Source: an uncultured Faecalibacterium sp. (GTDB lineage Bacteria > Bacillota > Clostridia > Oscillospirales > Ruminococcaceae). Taken from it: a stretch of 39,030 nucleotides of DNA. Positions 7,720 to 15,916 of this stretch are shown piece by piece. Location of the stretch: assembly GCA_934561555.1 (NCBI GenBank), contig CAKTGQ010000021.1, positions 1-39,030 of the forward strand. The letters run 5' to 3'. A model generated the notes under the pieces. The model did no database searches. It worked only from the letters and a program-made list of their open reading frames with translations, and was not told the DNA's origin. A program made the position numbers and the translations under genes. Every line of letters begins with the position of its first letter. Position 1 is the stretch's first letter.

Positions 7720-10029
7720 TTATTTCAGCACGACTTCACCGTTTTCATCGGCATCCACCACAAGGGTGCCGCCGGATACCAGCGTGCCGTCGATCAGGCG
7801 CTCGGCGGCGGGGTCCTCCACCGCCTTGCGGATGGTGCGGCGCAGGTCGCGTGCGCCAAAGCGCCCGCCCTGACTCTTTTGCACCAGCGCCTTGAGCGCT
7901 GCCGGGGTGTAGCTGTAAGCGATGCCCTTGGCTTCCATGCCGGGCTTGTACTCGTCCAGCATCAGGGCGGCGATGCCCTGCAGGGTCTCCTCGGTCAGGG
8001 GCTTGAAGGCGATGACCTCGTCCACGCGGCCAAGGAACTCCGGGCGCAGGAACTGTGCCAGCGCCTTGCGGGTCTTTTCCTCGCTGCGCTGGGCGTCGCT
8101 CTTGTTAAAGCCAAGGCTGCCCGCGCTCTGGTCGCTGCTGCCGGCGTTGGAGGTCATGCAGATGACCGTGTTGGAAAAATCCACCGTGCGTCCCTGCGCA
8201 TCGTTGATCTTGCCCTCGTCCAGAATCTGCAGCAGGATGTTCATCACATCCGGGTGTGCCTTTTCGATCTCGTCAAACAGCACCACGCTGTAGGGTCGGC
8301 GGCGCACCTTCTCGGTGAGCTGACCGGCTTCCTCGTAGCCCACATAGCCCGGAGGAGAACCGATCATGCGGGACACCGCATATTTTTCCATGTACTCGCT
8401 CATGTCCAGACGGATGAGCGGGTCGGGGCCGTCAAACAGCTGTTCTGCCAGCTGCTTGACCAGCTCGGTCTTACCCACGCCGGTGGGGCCCACAAAGATG
8501 AAGCTTGCGGGACGGCGGCGGCCGGAAAGGTCGGCGCGGCTGCGCTTGATGGCCTGCGCCACCAGATGCACGGCTTCGTCCTGACCGATGACCTTCTGCT
8601 TGAGGGCGTTTTCCAGCCCTGCCAGCTTGACGAACTCGGTCTCCCGAATTTTCACCGCCGGGATGCCCGTCCACAGCTCGATGACCTTGGCTACATCGTC
8701 CATGGTCACCTGAATTTCGCTGGCAGCGGCCTGCTTTGCGGGCAGTTCGGATTCCAGCTTGGCGATGCGGGTCTTGCGCTCGGCTACCCGCTCGTAGTCG
8801 ATGGCTTCGTTCACATCCGTGCTTTCCATCTCGGCTTCTTCCTGCTTCAGGGCGTCCAGCTCTTTCTGCATCCCCAGATACTCGGAGATGACCGGGTGCG
8901 CCAGATTGCAGCAGGCGCAGGCTTCGTCCAGCAGGTCGATGGCCTTATCCGGCAAAAAGCGGTCGGTGATGTAGCGCTCGCTCAGGGTGACCACTGCCGA
9001 AAGCACCTCGGCGGGCACCTGCACATGATGGTGCTGCTCGTAGTAGCGCTTGATGCCGTTCATCACCGCAAGGGTGTCGGCTACGCTGGGCTCTTCCACC
9101 CGCACAGGCTGGAAACGGCGCTCCAGCGCCTGATCTTTTTCAATGTACTTGCGGTACTCGGTAAAGGTGGTGGCACCGATGACCTGGATCTCGCCGCGAG
9201 AAAGGGCAGGCTTTAAGATGTTGCCCGCATTCATGGCGCCCTCGCTCTCACCGGCAGAGGTGATGGTGTGGATCTCATCGATGAACAGGATCACGTTGCC
9301 TGCGGCCTTTACCTCGCTCAGCAGACCCTTGACCCGCTGCTCGAACTGGCCGCGGAACTGGGTGCCCGCCACAAGGCTGGTGAGGTCCAGCAGGAAAATT
9401 TCCTTGTCCCGCAGGCCGATGGGCACCTGACCCTTGGCAATGCGCTCGGCAATGCCCTCGGCGATGGCGGTCTTGCCCACACCGGCTTCACCAATGAGAC
9501 AGGGGTTATTCTTCTGGCGGCGGCTCAAGATCTGGATGGTACGGTAAATTTCGCGGTCGCGGCCGATGATATCATCCAGCTTGCCCTCCCGCGCCTTGCG
9601 GGTCAGGTTTTCACAGTAGGTATCCAAAAACTTGCGCTTGGGCGGCTTTTTGCCGTTTTTGCGGTCAGCCTTTTTTTCGCCGTCCTGCTTCTCCGTGCCG
9701 GTAAAGCCCAGCGGGAAGGTGGCATTGCTGCCGGGTACAAGATCCTCGTCCATGTTCTCCGCATCGGCATCCTCGCCGCTGCCGGACATATTCATCAGCA
9801 TGGAAAGAGGATTGGAATCGCCCAGCTCCTCCATCATGCTCTCCATGCGGTTTTCCATGTTATCCAGATCCTGTTCCGACATCCCGAATTGTTTCATCAG
9901 GTCGTCCACGGGCTTGATGTGCAGTTCCCGGGCACAGTGCAGACAGTACCCCTCCTGCTTCATCTGACCATTCTCCATCCGCTGGATAAAGATGATCGCC
10001 GGACGCTTCTGGCATCGAATACAGACCAT
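7720..10029 (-). CDS. clpE: ClpE-like AAA+ unfoldase with N-terminal zinc finger
   Basis: 769 residues. A four-cysteine zinc finger opens the protein (C3, C6, C29, C32), as in ClpE, in place of the double ClpN domain of ClpC. A Met/Asp/Gly-rich linker follows. AAA module 1 has Walker A GEAGVGKT (near 180) and Walker [10 protein letters not shown] short charged middle region follows, then AAA module 2 with Walker [10 protein letters not shown] and Walker [12 protein letters not shown], and a C-terminal D2-small domain. A GSLGFNK loop resembles the ClpP-docking IGF/LGF loop, so it probably feeds ClpP. AAGGAGG precedes the start. It lies 21 bases after the CvpA-like gene and is probably cotranscribed with it. 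No CtsR box is visible. Confidence 0.88.
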   Translation of the reverse strand: MVCIRCQKRPAIIFIQRMENGQMKQEGYCLHCARELHIKPVDDLMKQFGMSEQDLDNMENRMESMMEELGDSNPLSMLMNMSGSGEDADAENMDEDLVPGSNATFPLGFTGTEKQDGEKKADRKNGKKPPKRKFLDTYCENLTRKAREGKLDDIIGRDREIYRTIQILSRRQKNNPCLIGEAGVGKTAIAEGIAERIAKGQVPIGLRDKEIFLLDLTSLVAGTQFRGQFEQRVKGLLSEVKAAGNVILFIDEIHTITSAGESEGAMNAGNILKPALSRGEIQVIGATTFTEYRKYIEKDQALERRFQPVRVEEPSVADTLAVMNGIKRYYEQHHHVQVPAEVLSAVVTLSERYITDRFLPDKAIDLLDEACACCNLAHPVISEYLGMQKELDALKQEEAEMESTDVNEAIDYERVAERKTRIAKLESELPAKQAAASEIQVTMDDVAKVIELWTGIPAVKIRETEFVKLAGLENALKQKVIGQDEAVHLVAQAIKRSRADLSGRRRPASFIFVGPTGVGKTELVKQLAEQLFDGPDPLIRLDMSEYMEKYAVSRMIGSPPGYVGYEEAGQLTEKVRRRPYSVVLFDEIEKAHPDVMNILLQILDEGKINDAQGRTVDFSNTVICMTSNAGSSDQSAGSLGFNKSDAQRSEEKTRKALAQFLRPEFLGRVDEVIAFKPLTEETLQGIAALMLDEYKPGMEAKGIAYSYTPAALKALVQKSQGGRFGARDLRRTIRKAVEDPAAERLIDGTLVSGGTLVVDADENGEVVLK

Positions 10030-10050
10030 AGTTCCTCCTTGTCGCCCCTG

Positions 10051-10746
10051 TTACAAAAAGGGGTTGAACATATTAAACGCTTTATAGTAAAGACTGCTGC
10101 GCATTACAGTGTCGTTGAGCACATTTAAGTTGCCGCCGGTGATGACCACAAGGCCCCACACCACGCACAGCACGAGGTATAAGTCCAGCAGAGCGGTCAT
10201 GCCGCCGGTCAGCCAGCCAAGGCCCCGGTTGACAGTGCCAATGACCGGCAGCTTATTCACCAGCCCCAGCACGGTGACCAGCATACTGACCAGCAGCCGC
10301 AGCACCGCGTAGAACACAAAGAACAGCACCAGCATGATCACCGGGGTGAGCAGCGGCTGCAATACTTTTTCCACGATGGTATCGGCCAGCACCACGGCGT
10401 TATCTGCCAGCACGGCGTTGATGCTGCGCTCGCACGCCGCCACGATGGAGGCGCGGAAGCTTTCGGGCAGAAAGCCCGCGTACTGCTGGGCAATGCCGGA
10501 AAGGTTGACCACGCCGTCCTCCGAAAGGTGGGCGGCGATCTGGGTGCGGAAACCCCCGGCCAGCAGATTTTCGAACACCCAGCCCGCGCAGGCGGCAGAA
10601 CACTGCCGTGCGCCCAGCAGGCTAATGAGGTTGCCGGACAGCTGCACGATGGACGCCAGAAAGCCCTTGCGGGCGTAGCGCACCATCAGCACCAGCCAGA
10701 CCACCGTACATAGGATATCAAAAAGAAATGACGGATTCTTGAACAT
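10051..10746 (-). CDS. CvpA-family membrane protein
   Basis: 231 residues with the CvpA plan: an N-terminal hydrophobic hairpin ending in a basic RYARKGFLASIVQL segment, a soluble amphipathic middle (about 60-125), then two long hydrophobic stretches (about 118-148 and 180-210) separated by the NKLPVIGTVNRGLGWLTG loop typical of the family. CvpA proteins are inner-membrane proteins linked to colicin V export and envelope homeostasis; the biochemical role is not known. The ribosome site is modest (AGGGAAAA). It lies between a DUF5711 gene and the clpE-like gene, all on one strand with short gaps. Confidence 0.78.
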   Translation of the reverse strand: MFKNPSFLFDILCTVVWLVLMVRYARKGFLASIVQLSGNLISLLGARQCSAACAGWVFENLLAGGFRTQIAAHLSEDGVVNLSGIAQQYAGFLPESFRASIVAACERSINAVLADNAVVLADTIVEKVLQPLLTPVIMLVLFFVFYAVLRLLVSMLVTVLGLVNKLPVIGTVNRGLGWLTGGMTALLDLYLVLCVVWGLVVITGGNLNVLNDTVMRSSLYYKAFNMFNPFL

Positions 10747-10805
10747 ATCTTGTTTTCCCTGTTATAAAGATCACTTTCCCCGCAAAAATACTGTTTTTTC
10801 CCCGG

Positions 10806-12026
10806 TCACTGGGCGCTGGAAGCCGTTTGCTCCGGCGGAGCGATCTGCTGCACCGTGTTGCCGCACAGCACCAGCAGCTGCTTGCCCGCAATCAGCGCCT
10901 GCGGACGGACAGAGAGCGTCTGTCCCCACTGGTACACCCCGTCTGCGGCAAAGCATTCCACGCCGCTGTCGGTGAGCAGATAGAAGTTTTGCCCCCGGCG
11001 CAGGATCTGGTTTGCCGCCGGCACATTGCCGCTGTACTGCACGTTCAGATCCTTATCCAGCAGCACGGCGGTGCACACCTGTCCGTTTTCCAGCAGCAGG
11101 GCGGCGTTTGCGCCATCCTGCGAAACGCTGACAAGACTGCCGCCGCCAAGGTCAAAGCGCCCGCGCTCGCCGCCGTCCGCACCGTACACCACGGCGCAGT
11201 TCTCGTACACAGCCAGCACGGTGTCGTTGTTCAGCCAGCCCAGCCACTGGGGCACGCTGTCCCCGCTGCTCAGCTGCACCGGGTCGCCCTGCGCAAGGCT
11301 GAGCACAAAGAGGTTTGCCTGTAACTGTCCGGCGCTGGAAGTGACCGTTGCCACCGCCAGACGGCGGCTGTCGGCGGCAAAGGCCATCCGCACCGGGGTG
11401 CCCTGTGCGCGGGTCATATCCCAGTGCAGCTGTTCGCTCATGGTGGGGGTATACACGGTCAGCCGGGCGGTGCTGTCGGCGGAATCGGTGGCCACTGCCA
11501 GCGTGCCGGTGTCTGACATAGCGCACAGATAGATGCTGTTTTCCAGCGTTTTGCTATACAGGTTCTGGGTGCGGCTTTCCACCCGCAGCTCGTTGCCGGA
11601 GCGGTTGTACAGCACAAAGCGGGTCTTGCCCGCAGCCAGCGCCGGGCGGGCATAGCCGCTCTGGATGCTGGCAAGGCGGGTGCCGCCAAGGCTGTACACT
11701 GCGCAGGCATCCTCGTCCATGGCTACAAAGCTGCCGGACATGGGCTGCACGGCGGTCAAATCGCCAAGGCCGGTCTGCTGCGGCCAGCCCACCGCCGGGG
11801 ACAGAGCGATATGCACCGTATCTACCATGTCCTTCACCCGGGCGATGGACGCGCCCACCGCGCCGGTGGCAAACAGAGTGACCAGTATCAGCGCCGCCAG
11901 CAGAATGGCGGTGCGGCGCAGACGGCGGCGGCGCACCCGCTGGCGCGCTGCTTCCAGATATTCCACACGCCCGGCAGAAAGCGGCTCTCCGTCCGGGTTG
12001 CTGCCGCCGCGATGAAGCTTTTTCAT
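10806..12026 (-). CDS. DUF5711-type membrane-anchored beta-propeller protein
   Basis: 406 residues. A very basic cytoplasmic segment (QRVRRRRLRR, near residues 29-38) precedes one membrane helix (about 40-60). The large remainder consists of repeating four-strand blades such as SGSFVAMDEDACAVYSLGG and DTGTLAVATDSADSTARL, which suggests an extracytoplasmic beta-propeller. This matches the DUF5711 family, which is uncharacterised. The start MKKLHRGGS overlaps the truA stop as ATGA and follows AGGAAG. Position between truA and a CvpA-like gene argues for a shared transcript. Confidence 0.75.
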   Translation of the reverse strand: MKKLHRGGSNPDGEPLSAGRVEYLEAARQRVRRRRLRRTAILLAALILVTLFATGAVGASIARVKDMVDTVHIALSPAVGWPQQTGLGDLTAVQPMSGSFVAMDEDACAVYSLGGTRLASIQSGYARPALAAGKTRFVLYNRSGNELRVESRTQNLYSKTLENSIYLCAMSDTGTLAVATDSADSTARLTVYTPTMSEQLHWDMTRAQGTPVRMAFAADSRRLAVATVTSSAGQLQANLFVLSLAQGDPVQLSSGDSVPQWLGWLNNDTVLAVYENCAVVYGADGGERGRFDLGGGSLVSVSQDGANAALLLENGQVCTAVLLDKDLNVQYSGNVPAANQILRRGQNFYLLTDSGVECFAADGVYQWGQTLSVRPQALIAGKQLLVLCGNTVQQIAPPEQTASSAQ

Positions 12027-12787
12027 GGCTGCTCTTCCTTCCTTTCCGGGTAATCCACACACTTTAAGAACAAGCCCTTTGCGGGCAGAGTGGGGCCTGC
12101 CCGGCTGCGGTCCCGGCTTGCCAGAATGGCGGGGATGTCCGCAGCGCGCATCCGTCCCGCGCCCACCTCGCACAAAGTACCTGCCAGAATGCGCACCATG
12201 TTGTACAGGTAGCCGTTGGCAGTCACCTCAATGTCCACCTCATCCCCGCGCCGGGTAACATGGCAGTCCGTGATGGTGCGCACGGTGTCCCCATGGGCGG
12301 CGGCAGAACTGCCCGCCGCGCACAGCGCCAGAAAATCATGCGTCCCTACGAACTGCTGCGCCGCCGCCTGCATGGCAGCTTCGTCCAGCCGCCGGGGCAC
12401 ACGGGTGTAGTAGGCGGCATCAAAGGGCGAGTCGATGGGGTGGTTATGGATGCGGTACAGATAGGTCTTGGTATGGGCGGCGTACCGGGCATGGAAGTCC
12501 TCCGGCACGGTCTGCGCCGCCAGCACCCGGATATCCGGCGGCAGATGCTGGTTGAGCGCCAGCGGCAGCTTTTGGGGCGGGATGCGGGTCTCGGCGTGGA
12601 AGTTCAGCCGGAAGCCCAGCGCGTGCACCCCGGCATCGGTGCGGCTGCAGCCCTTGATATCAGGGCGGCTGCCCAGCACCGCTTCCAGTGCATCCTGAAA
12701 GGTGGCCGCCACGCTGCGCCCGTTGGGCTGCACCTGAAAGCCGCAGTAATTTGTGCCGTCGTAGGCAAGGGTAAGTAAAAAGTTCAT
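12023..12787 (-). CDS. truA: tRNA pseudouridine(38-40) synthase TruA
   Basis: 254 residues, full length. It isomerises uridines 38-40 in the anticodon arm of many tRNAs. The catalytic aspartate is D51 in GCSRTDAGVHA; the N-terminal LTLAYDGTNYCGFQVQP and the C-terminal GYLYNMVRILAGTL motifs are also present. The only ribosome-site candidate is GAGAGGG, which is the terminal motif of the repeat element at 12797-13113. The downstream DUF5711 gene overlaps by four bases. In many Firmicutes truA follows ecfA-ecfA-ecfT, as here, except that a repeat has been placed between ecfT and truA. Confidence 0.96.
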   Translation of the reverse strand: MNFLLTLAYDGTNYCGFQVQPNGRSVAATFQDALEAVLGSRPDIKGCSRTDAGVHALGFRLNFHAETRIPPQKLPLALNQHLPPDIRVLAAQTVPEDFHARYAAHTKTYLYRIHNHPIDSPFDAAYYTRVPRRLDEAAMQAAAQQFVGTHDFLALCAAGSSAAAHGDTVRTITDCHVTRRGDEVDIEVTANGYLYNMVRILAGTLCEVGAGRMRAADIPAILASRDRSRAGPTLPAKGLFLKCVDYPERKEEQP

Positions 12788-12796
12788 AGTTTAAAA

Positions 12797-13113
12797 CCCT
12801 CTCAGGCGCTCCCGCGCCAGCTCCCCCGAAGGGGGAGCCAAGCCGTAAGGCTTGTTGCTAAAGTATCAGGTGTAATGAGAAAGCTTCCGGCAGTGCTCTT
12901 GGCTCTCCCCTTGAGGAAAGACTTCCCCCGCTCCGGGGGAAGATGTCACCGTAGGTGACAAAAGGGGGAATCTGTCACCGCAGGTGACTGAGAGGGCGCA
13001 CGCCGTTGGCTCCGTTGCCAAAGTATCAAGTGCAATGAGAAACTCTCCCACCACCGCCAAAAGCTCCCCCTTTCGGGGGAGCTGTCAAGGCCATCAGGCC
13101 TTGACTGAGAGGG
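12797..13113. repeat. Palindromic intergenic repeat, long form (317 bp)
   Basis: Fills the 356-base gap between truA and ecfT; no gene is seen. Ends are inverted: CCCTCTCAG on the left and CTGAGAGGG on the right. Inside are hairpins GGCGC/GCGCC, AGCTCCCCC/GGGGGAGC, CTTCCCCC/GGGGGAAG, GTCACC/GGTGAC and a second GCTCCCCC/GGGGGAGC. Two copies of an A-rich linker (TTGCTAAAGTATCAG and TTGCCAAAGTATCAA) lie between them. The left end, read on the minus strand, serves as the truA Shine-Dalgarno. Confidence 0.9.
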
Positions 13114-13145
13114 TTCTCCTCCTTTTGAGAGGGTTCTCCTCTTTT
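13107..13145. repeat. Short tandem duplication at the repeat/ecfT junction
   Basis: A 20-base unit beginning GAGAGGGTTCTCC is followed at once by a 19-base near copy (13127-13145). The second copy reaches into the ecfT stop codon. It duplicates the end of the palindromic repeat plus its flank. Confidence 0.8.
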
Positions 13146-13959
13146 AATAGTTCGGGAACACCAGCCGGGAGGCAAGGATGACGGCAAAGCAGGCGATGCA
13201 GACCGCAAGGTCGATATAATCCTGCTTTTCGCAGCGCAGCACCTTCAGGCGGGTGCGGCCTGTGCCGCCGCGGTAGCAGCGGCATTCCATAGCCATGGCC
13301 AGCTCGTCTGCGCGGCGGAAGGCCGAGATGAACAGCGGGATGAGCACCGGCACCAGCGCCTTGACCCGGTCGGTCATCTTGCCGGTGTCCAGCTGTGCGC
13401 CGCGCGCCTTCTGTGCATTCATGATCTTATCCGTCTCCTCGATGAGGGTGGGGATAAACCGCAGGGCGATGCTCATCATCATGGCCAGCTCGTGCACCGG
13501 GAAGTGCAGCTTGCCCAAGGGCTTGAGCAGCTGCTCAATGGCATCGGTCAGCACGATGGGGCTGGTGGTGTAGGTAAGCAGGCTGGTGCCCGCAATCAGC
13601 GCCATCACGCGCACTGCCATCAGCACCGCGTAGCGCACGCCCTCGGCGTAGATGGTCAAGAACCAGAAATGCACCAGCGGGTCGCCCTCGCCGGAGACAA
13701 AGAAGAGGTTCAGCACCGCCGTGAACAGCACGATGGGCAGAATGGGTTTCAGGCTTTTACCGATCATCTTGACCGGAATTTTTGCCACCTTATACATGAC
13801 CCCCAAAAAGAGGATGGACAGGGTAAGCCCCAAGGGGTTGGAGGCTGCAAACAGCAGCACGATATAGGCGACCGTCAGCACAAGTTTCAGTCTGGGGTCG
13901 AACCGGTGCACCAGACTGTTGCCCGGGAAGTGCTGACCGATGGTGATATCTCGCAGCAT
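13144..13959 (-). CDS. ecfT: ECF transporter transmembrane subunit EcfT
   Basis: 271 residues: an N-terminal FPGNSLVHRFDPRLKL segment, about five membrane helices and the two cytoplasmic coupling motifs (AQKARGAQL near residue 188 and MECRCYRGG near 225) that engage the two ATPases. It forms the scaffold of group II energy-coupling-factor importers, which take up vitamins and metals through interchangeable S subunits encoded elsewhere. The start codon shares one base with the ecfA2 stop (TGATG), so the genes are coupled. The 3' end runs into a repeat-derived duplication. Confidence 0.95.
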   Translation of the reverse strand: MLRDITIGQHFPGNSLVHRFDPRLKLVLTVAYIVLLFAASNPLGLTLSILFLGVMYKVAKIPVKMIGKSLKPILPIVLFTAVLNLFFVSGEGDPLVHFWFLTIYAEGVRYAVLMAVRVMALIAGTSLLTYTTSPIVLTDAIEQLLKPLGKLHFPVHELAMMMSIALRFIPTLIEETDKIMNAQKARGAQLDTGKMTDRVKALVPVLIPLFISAFRRADELAMAMECRCYRGGTGRTRLKVLRCEKQDYIDLAVCIACFAVILASRLVFPNY

Positions 13960-14873
13960 CAGACAGCACCCCCTTTCTGGGCAGCGCTGCGGGGCAGCAC
14001 AAGGCTTTCCCCGGCATCGCGGCGGCGCTTGGCTTCCAGCAGGGTCTTGACCGCGTAGGGAATGGTGTACACGTCCGCCGGGACGTCCACCCCCATCTCC
14101 CGCAGCTTGAGGAAAATTTTCGTCACCTGCGGCACCGACAGCCCCAGCTCCAGCAGCTCCGGGGCGCGGGCAAAGATCTTTTCCACCGTGTCGTACATGG
14201 CAATTTTCTTGTTGCTCATCACCAGCACGCGGTTGGCGTACTTGGCGATATCCTCCATGCTGTGGGACACCAGCAGCACGGTGGTGCCGGTCTTTTTGTG
14301 GTACTCCTTCACCTCGGAAAGGATATCGTCCCGTCCCTCCGGGTCAAGACCGGCGGCGGGCTCGTCCAGCACAAGGATGCGGGGCTTCATGGCCATCACG
14401 CCCGCCACCGCCACCCGGCGCTTCTGACCGCCGGAAAGCTCAAAGGGACTGCGCTCCAAAAGCGCCGGGTCTAAGCCTACAAAGTCTGCGGCTTCGTGGA
14501 CGCGGCGGTCCACCTCGGCTTCGTCCAAGCCCATGTTCTTGGGGCCAAAGGCGATGTCCTTGTAGCAGGTCTCCTCAAACAGCTGGTATTCCGGGTACTG
14601 GAACACAAGGCCGGTGAGGAAGCGGAAATCCCGGATCTTTTCCGGGTCTGCCCACAGGTCGCGGCCGTCAATGAAAATTTTGCCGCTGGTGGGCTTATTC
14701 AGGCCGTTCATGTGGGTGATAAGGGTGCTCTTGCCGGAGCCGGTGGCCCCGATGATGCCCACAAAATCGCCCTCTTCTACGGTAAAGCTCACGTCGTCCA
14801 GCGCGGTCACTGCGGTGGGCAGGCCGGGGTTATAGACGTAGCTCAGATGTTCTACCTTAATGATATCTGCCAT
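13959..14873 (-). CDS. ecfA2: ECF transporter ATPase EcfA2
   Basis: 304 residues. ABC ATPase with Walker A GATGSGKST, the Q-loop region FQYPEYQLFEET, signature LSGGQKRRVAVAG, Walker B ILVLDEPAAGLD and switch His in LLVSHSMED. The C-terminal extension (about 230-290) is the EcfA dimerisation domain. It pairs with EcfA1 to power EcfT. The start is MADIIKVEHL after a GGGGGCGGA ribosome site; upstream in-frame ATG codons lack one. It sits 13 bases after ecfA1 and overlaps ecfT by one base. Confidence 0.95.
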   Translation of the reverse strand: MADIIKVEHLSYVYNPGLPTAVTALDDVSFTVEEGDFVGIIGATGSGKSTLITHMNGLNKPTSGKIFIDGRDLWADPEKIRDFRFLTGLVFQYPEYQLFEETCYKDIAFGPKNMGLDEAEVDRRVHEAADFVGLDPALLERSPFELSGGQKRRVAVAGVMAMKPRILVLDEPAAGLDPEGRDDILSEVKEYHKKTGTTVLLVSHSMEDIAKYANRVLVMSNKKIAMYDTVEKIFARAPELLELGLSVPQVTKIFLKLREMGVDVPADVYTIPYAVKTLLEAKRRRDAGESLVLPRSAAQKGGAV

Positions 14874-14886
14874 TTCGTCCGCCCCC

Positions 14887-15726
14887 TTACTGCAGCAGCT
14901 CATACAGCGCCTGTGCGCAGGCACCGGTGTCGATAATGCCCTCCGGCATCGGGATGCCGGCCTTCACCAGCTCGTCCCGCAGCTCAGCGGCCTGCGGCAC
15001 GTCCAGATGCAGACTGCGCACCTTTTCGGTCTGGCTGAACACCTCTTTCGGGGTGCCCTCCATCACCACATGGCCCTTGCTCATCACCAGCACACGGTCG
15101 GCCTGTGCGGCTTCTTCCATATAGTGGGTGATGGACACTACCGTGATGCCCATATTCTTGTTCAGGTAGTGGATGGTCTGCATCACCTGCTCGCGGCCGC
15201 GCGGGTCCAGCATGGCAGTGGCTTCGTCTAAAATCAGGCAGTCCGGGCGCATGGCCACCACACCGGCGATGGCCACACGCTGCTTCTGACCGCCGGAAAG
15301 GTTGTGGGGTGCGCGCTCGCGGTATTCGTAGATGCCAGCCATCTTCATGGAGTCGTCCACCCGGCGGCGCATCTCATCCTGCGGCACGCCGAGGTTTTCC
15401 AGCGCAAAGGCCACGTCCTCTTCCACCACGGTGGCCACGATCTGGTTGTCCGGGTTCTGGAACACCATGCCCACAGTCTGGCGGATATCGTAAAGCTTGT
15501 CCTCGTCTGCGGTATCCATGCCCTCCACATACACCTTGCCGCTCTCGGGCAGCAGGATGGCGTTGAAGTGCTTGGCCAGCGTGGATTTGCCGCAGCCGTT
15601 TGCACCCAGCACCGCCACGAACTCCCCGCGCTTCACCTGCGCAGATACGCCGTCCAGCGCGTAGACCGGCTGCTCGGCATCGTAGCGGAACTTCAAATTT
15701 TCAGCAGTTAAAATCGTTTCACTCAT
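14887..15726 (-). CDS. ecfA1: ECF transporter ATPase EcfA1
   Basis: 279 residues with Walker A GANGCGKST, Q-loop FQNPDNQIV, signature LSGGQKQRVAIAG, Walker B CLILDEATAMLD and switch His in SITHYMEE. It is the partner of EcfA2 in the ECF module. The chosen start MSETILTAENLKFRY is where the family usually begins, but its ribosome site is weak (GAAAGAG). An in-frame ATG at 15789 lies 7 bases after GAGAGGG from the repeat at 15797-15908 and would add 21 residues. Which is used cannot be decided from sequence. Confidence 0.93.
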   Translation of the reverse strand: MSETILTAENLKFRYDAEQPVYALDGVSAQVKRGEFVAVLGANGCGKSTLAKHFNAILLPESGKVYVEGMDTADEDKLYDIRQTVGMVFQNPDNQIVATVVEEDVAFALENLGVPQDEMRRRVDDSMKMAGIYEYRERAPHNLSGGQKQRVAIAGVVAMRPDCLILDEATAMLDPRGREQVMQTIHYLNKNMGITVVSITHYMEEAAQADRVLVMSKGHVVMEGTPKEVFSQTEKVRSLHLDVPQAAELRDELVKAGIPMPEGIIDTGACAQALYELLQ

Positions 15727-15796
15727 GCTTTGTTTCTCTTTCTGGTGGTGCGCCCCTCCGAAAGGGGCTGTACCCCATTCTTGAATCATATAATAA

Positions 15797-15908
15797 CCCT
15801 CTCAGTCACGGCTGACGCCGTGCCAGCTCCCCCGAAAGGGGGAGCTACGGTAGGATGGATAAAAGCTCCCCCCTCGGGGGAGCTGTCGCCGCAAGGCGAC
15901 TGAGAGGG
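15797..15908. repeat. Palindromic intergenic repeat, compact form (112 bp)
   Basis: The simplest copy in the window. From left to right: CCCTCTCAGTC, hairpin CACGGC/GCCGTG, hairpin AGCTCCCCC/GGGGGAGCT, a short linker, hairpin AGCTCCCCC/GGGGGAGCT, hairpin GTCGCC/GGCGAC, and GACTGAGAGGG. The whole is a near-symmetric palindrome with inverted ends. It lies between the methyltransferase gene and ecfA1. Confidence 0.92.
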
Positions 15909-15916
15909 TTCTTTCC

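Noticed and set aside
7879..9216. Long plus-strand frame opposite the clpE-like gene (445 codons)
   Set aside because: Antisense shadow of conserved AAA+ motifs; low-complexity translation without recognisable features.
10747..10805. Extra small gene between the CvpA-like and DUF5711 genes
   Set aside because: Only 59 bases, with no frame and no ribosome site apart from that of the CvpA-like gene.
12797..13113. CRISPR array
   Set aside because: The repeats are palindromic modules of unequal length with irregular spacing and no unique spacers of constant size, and no cas gene is near.
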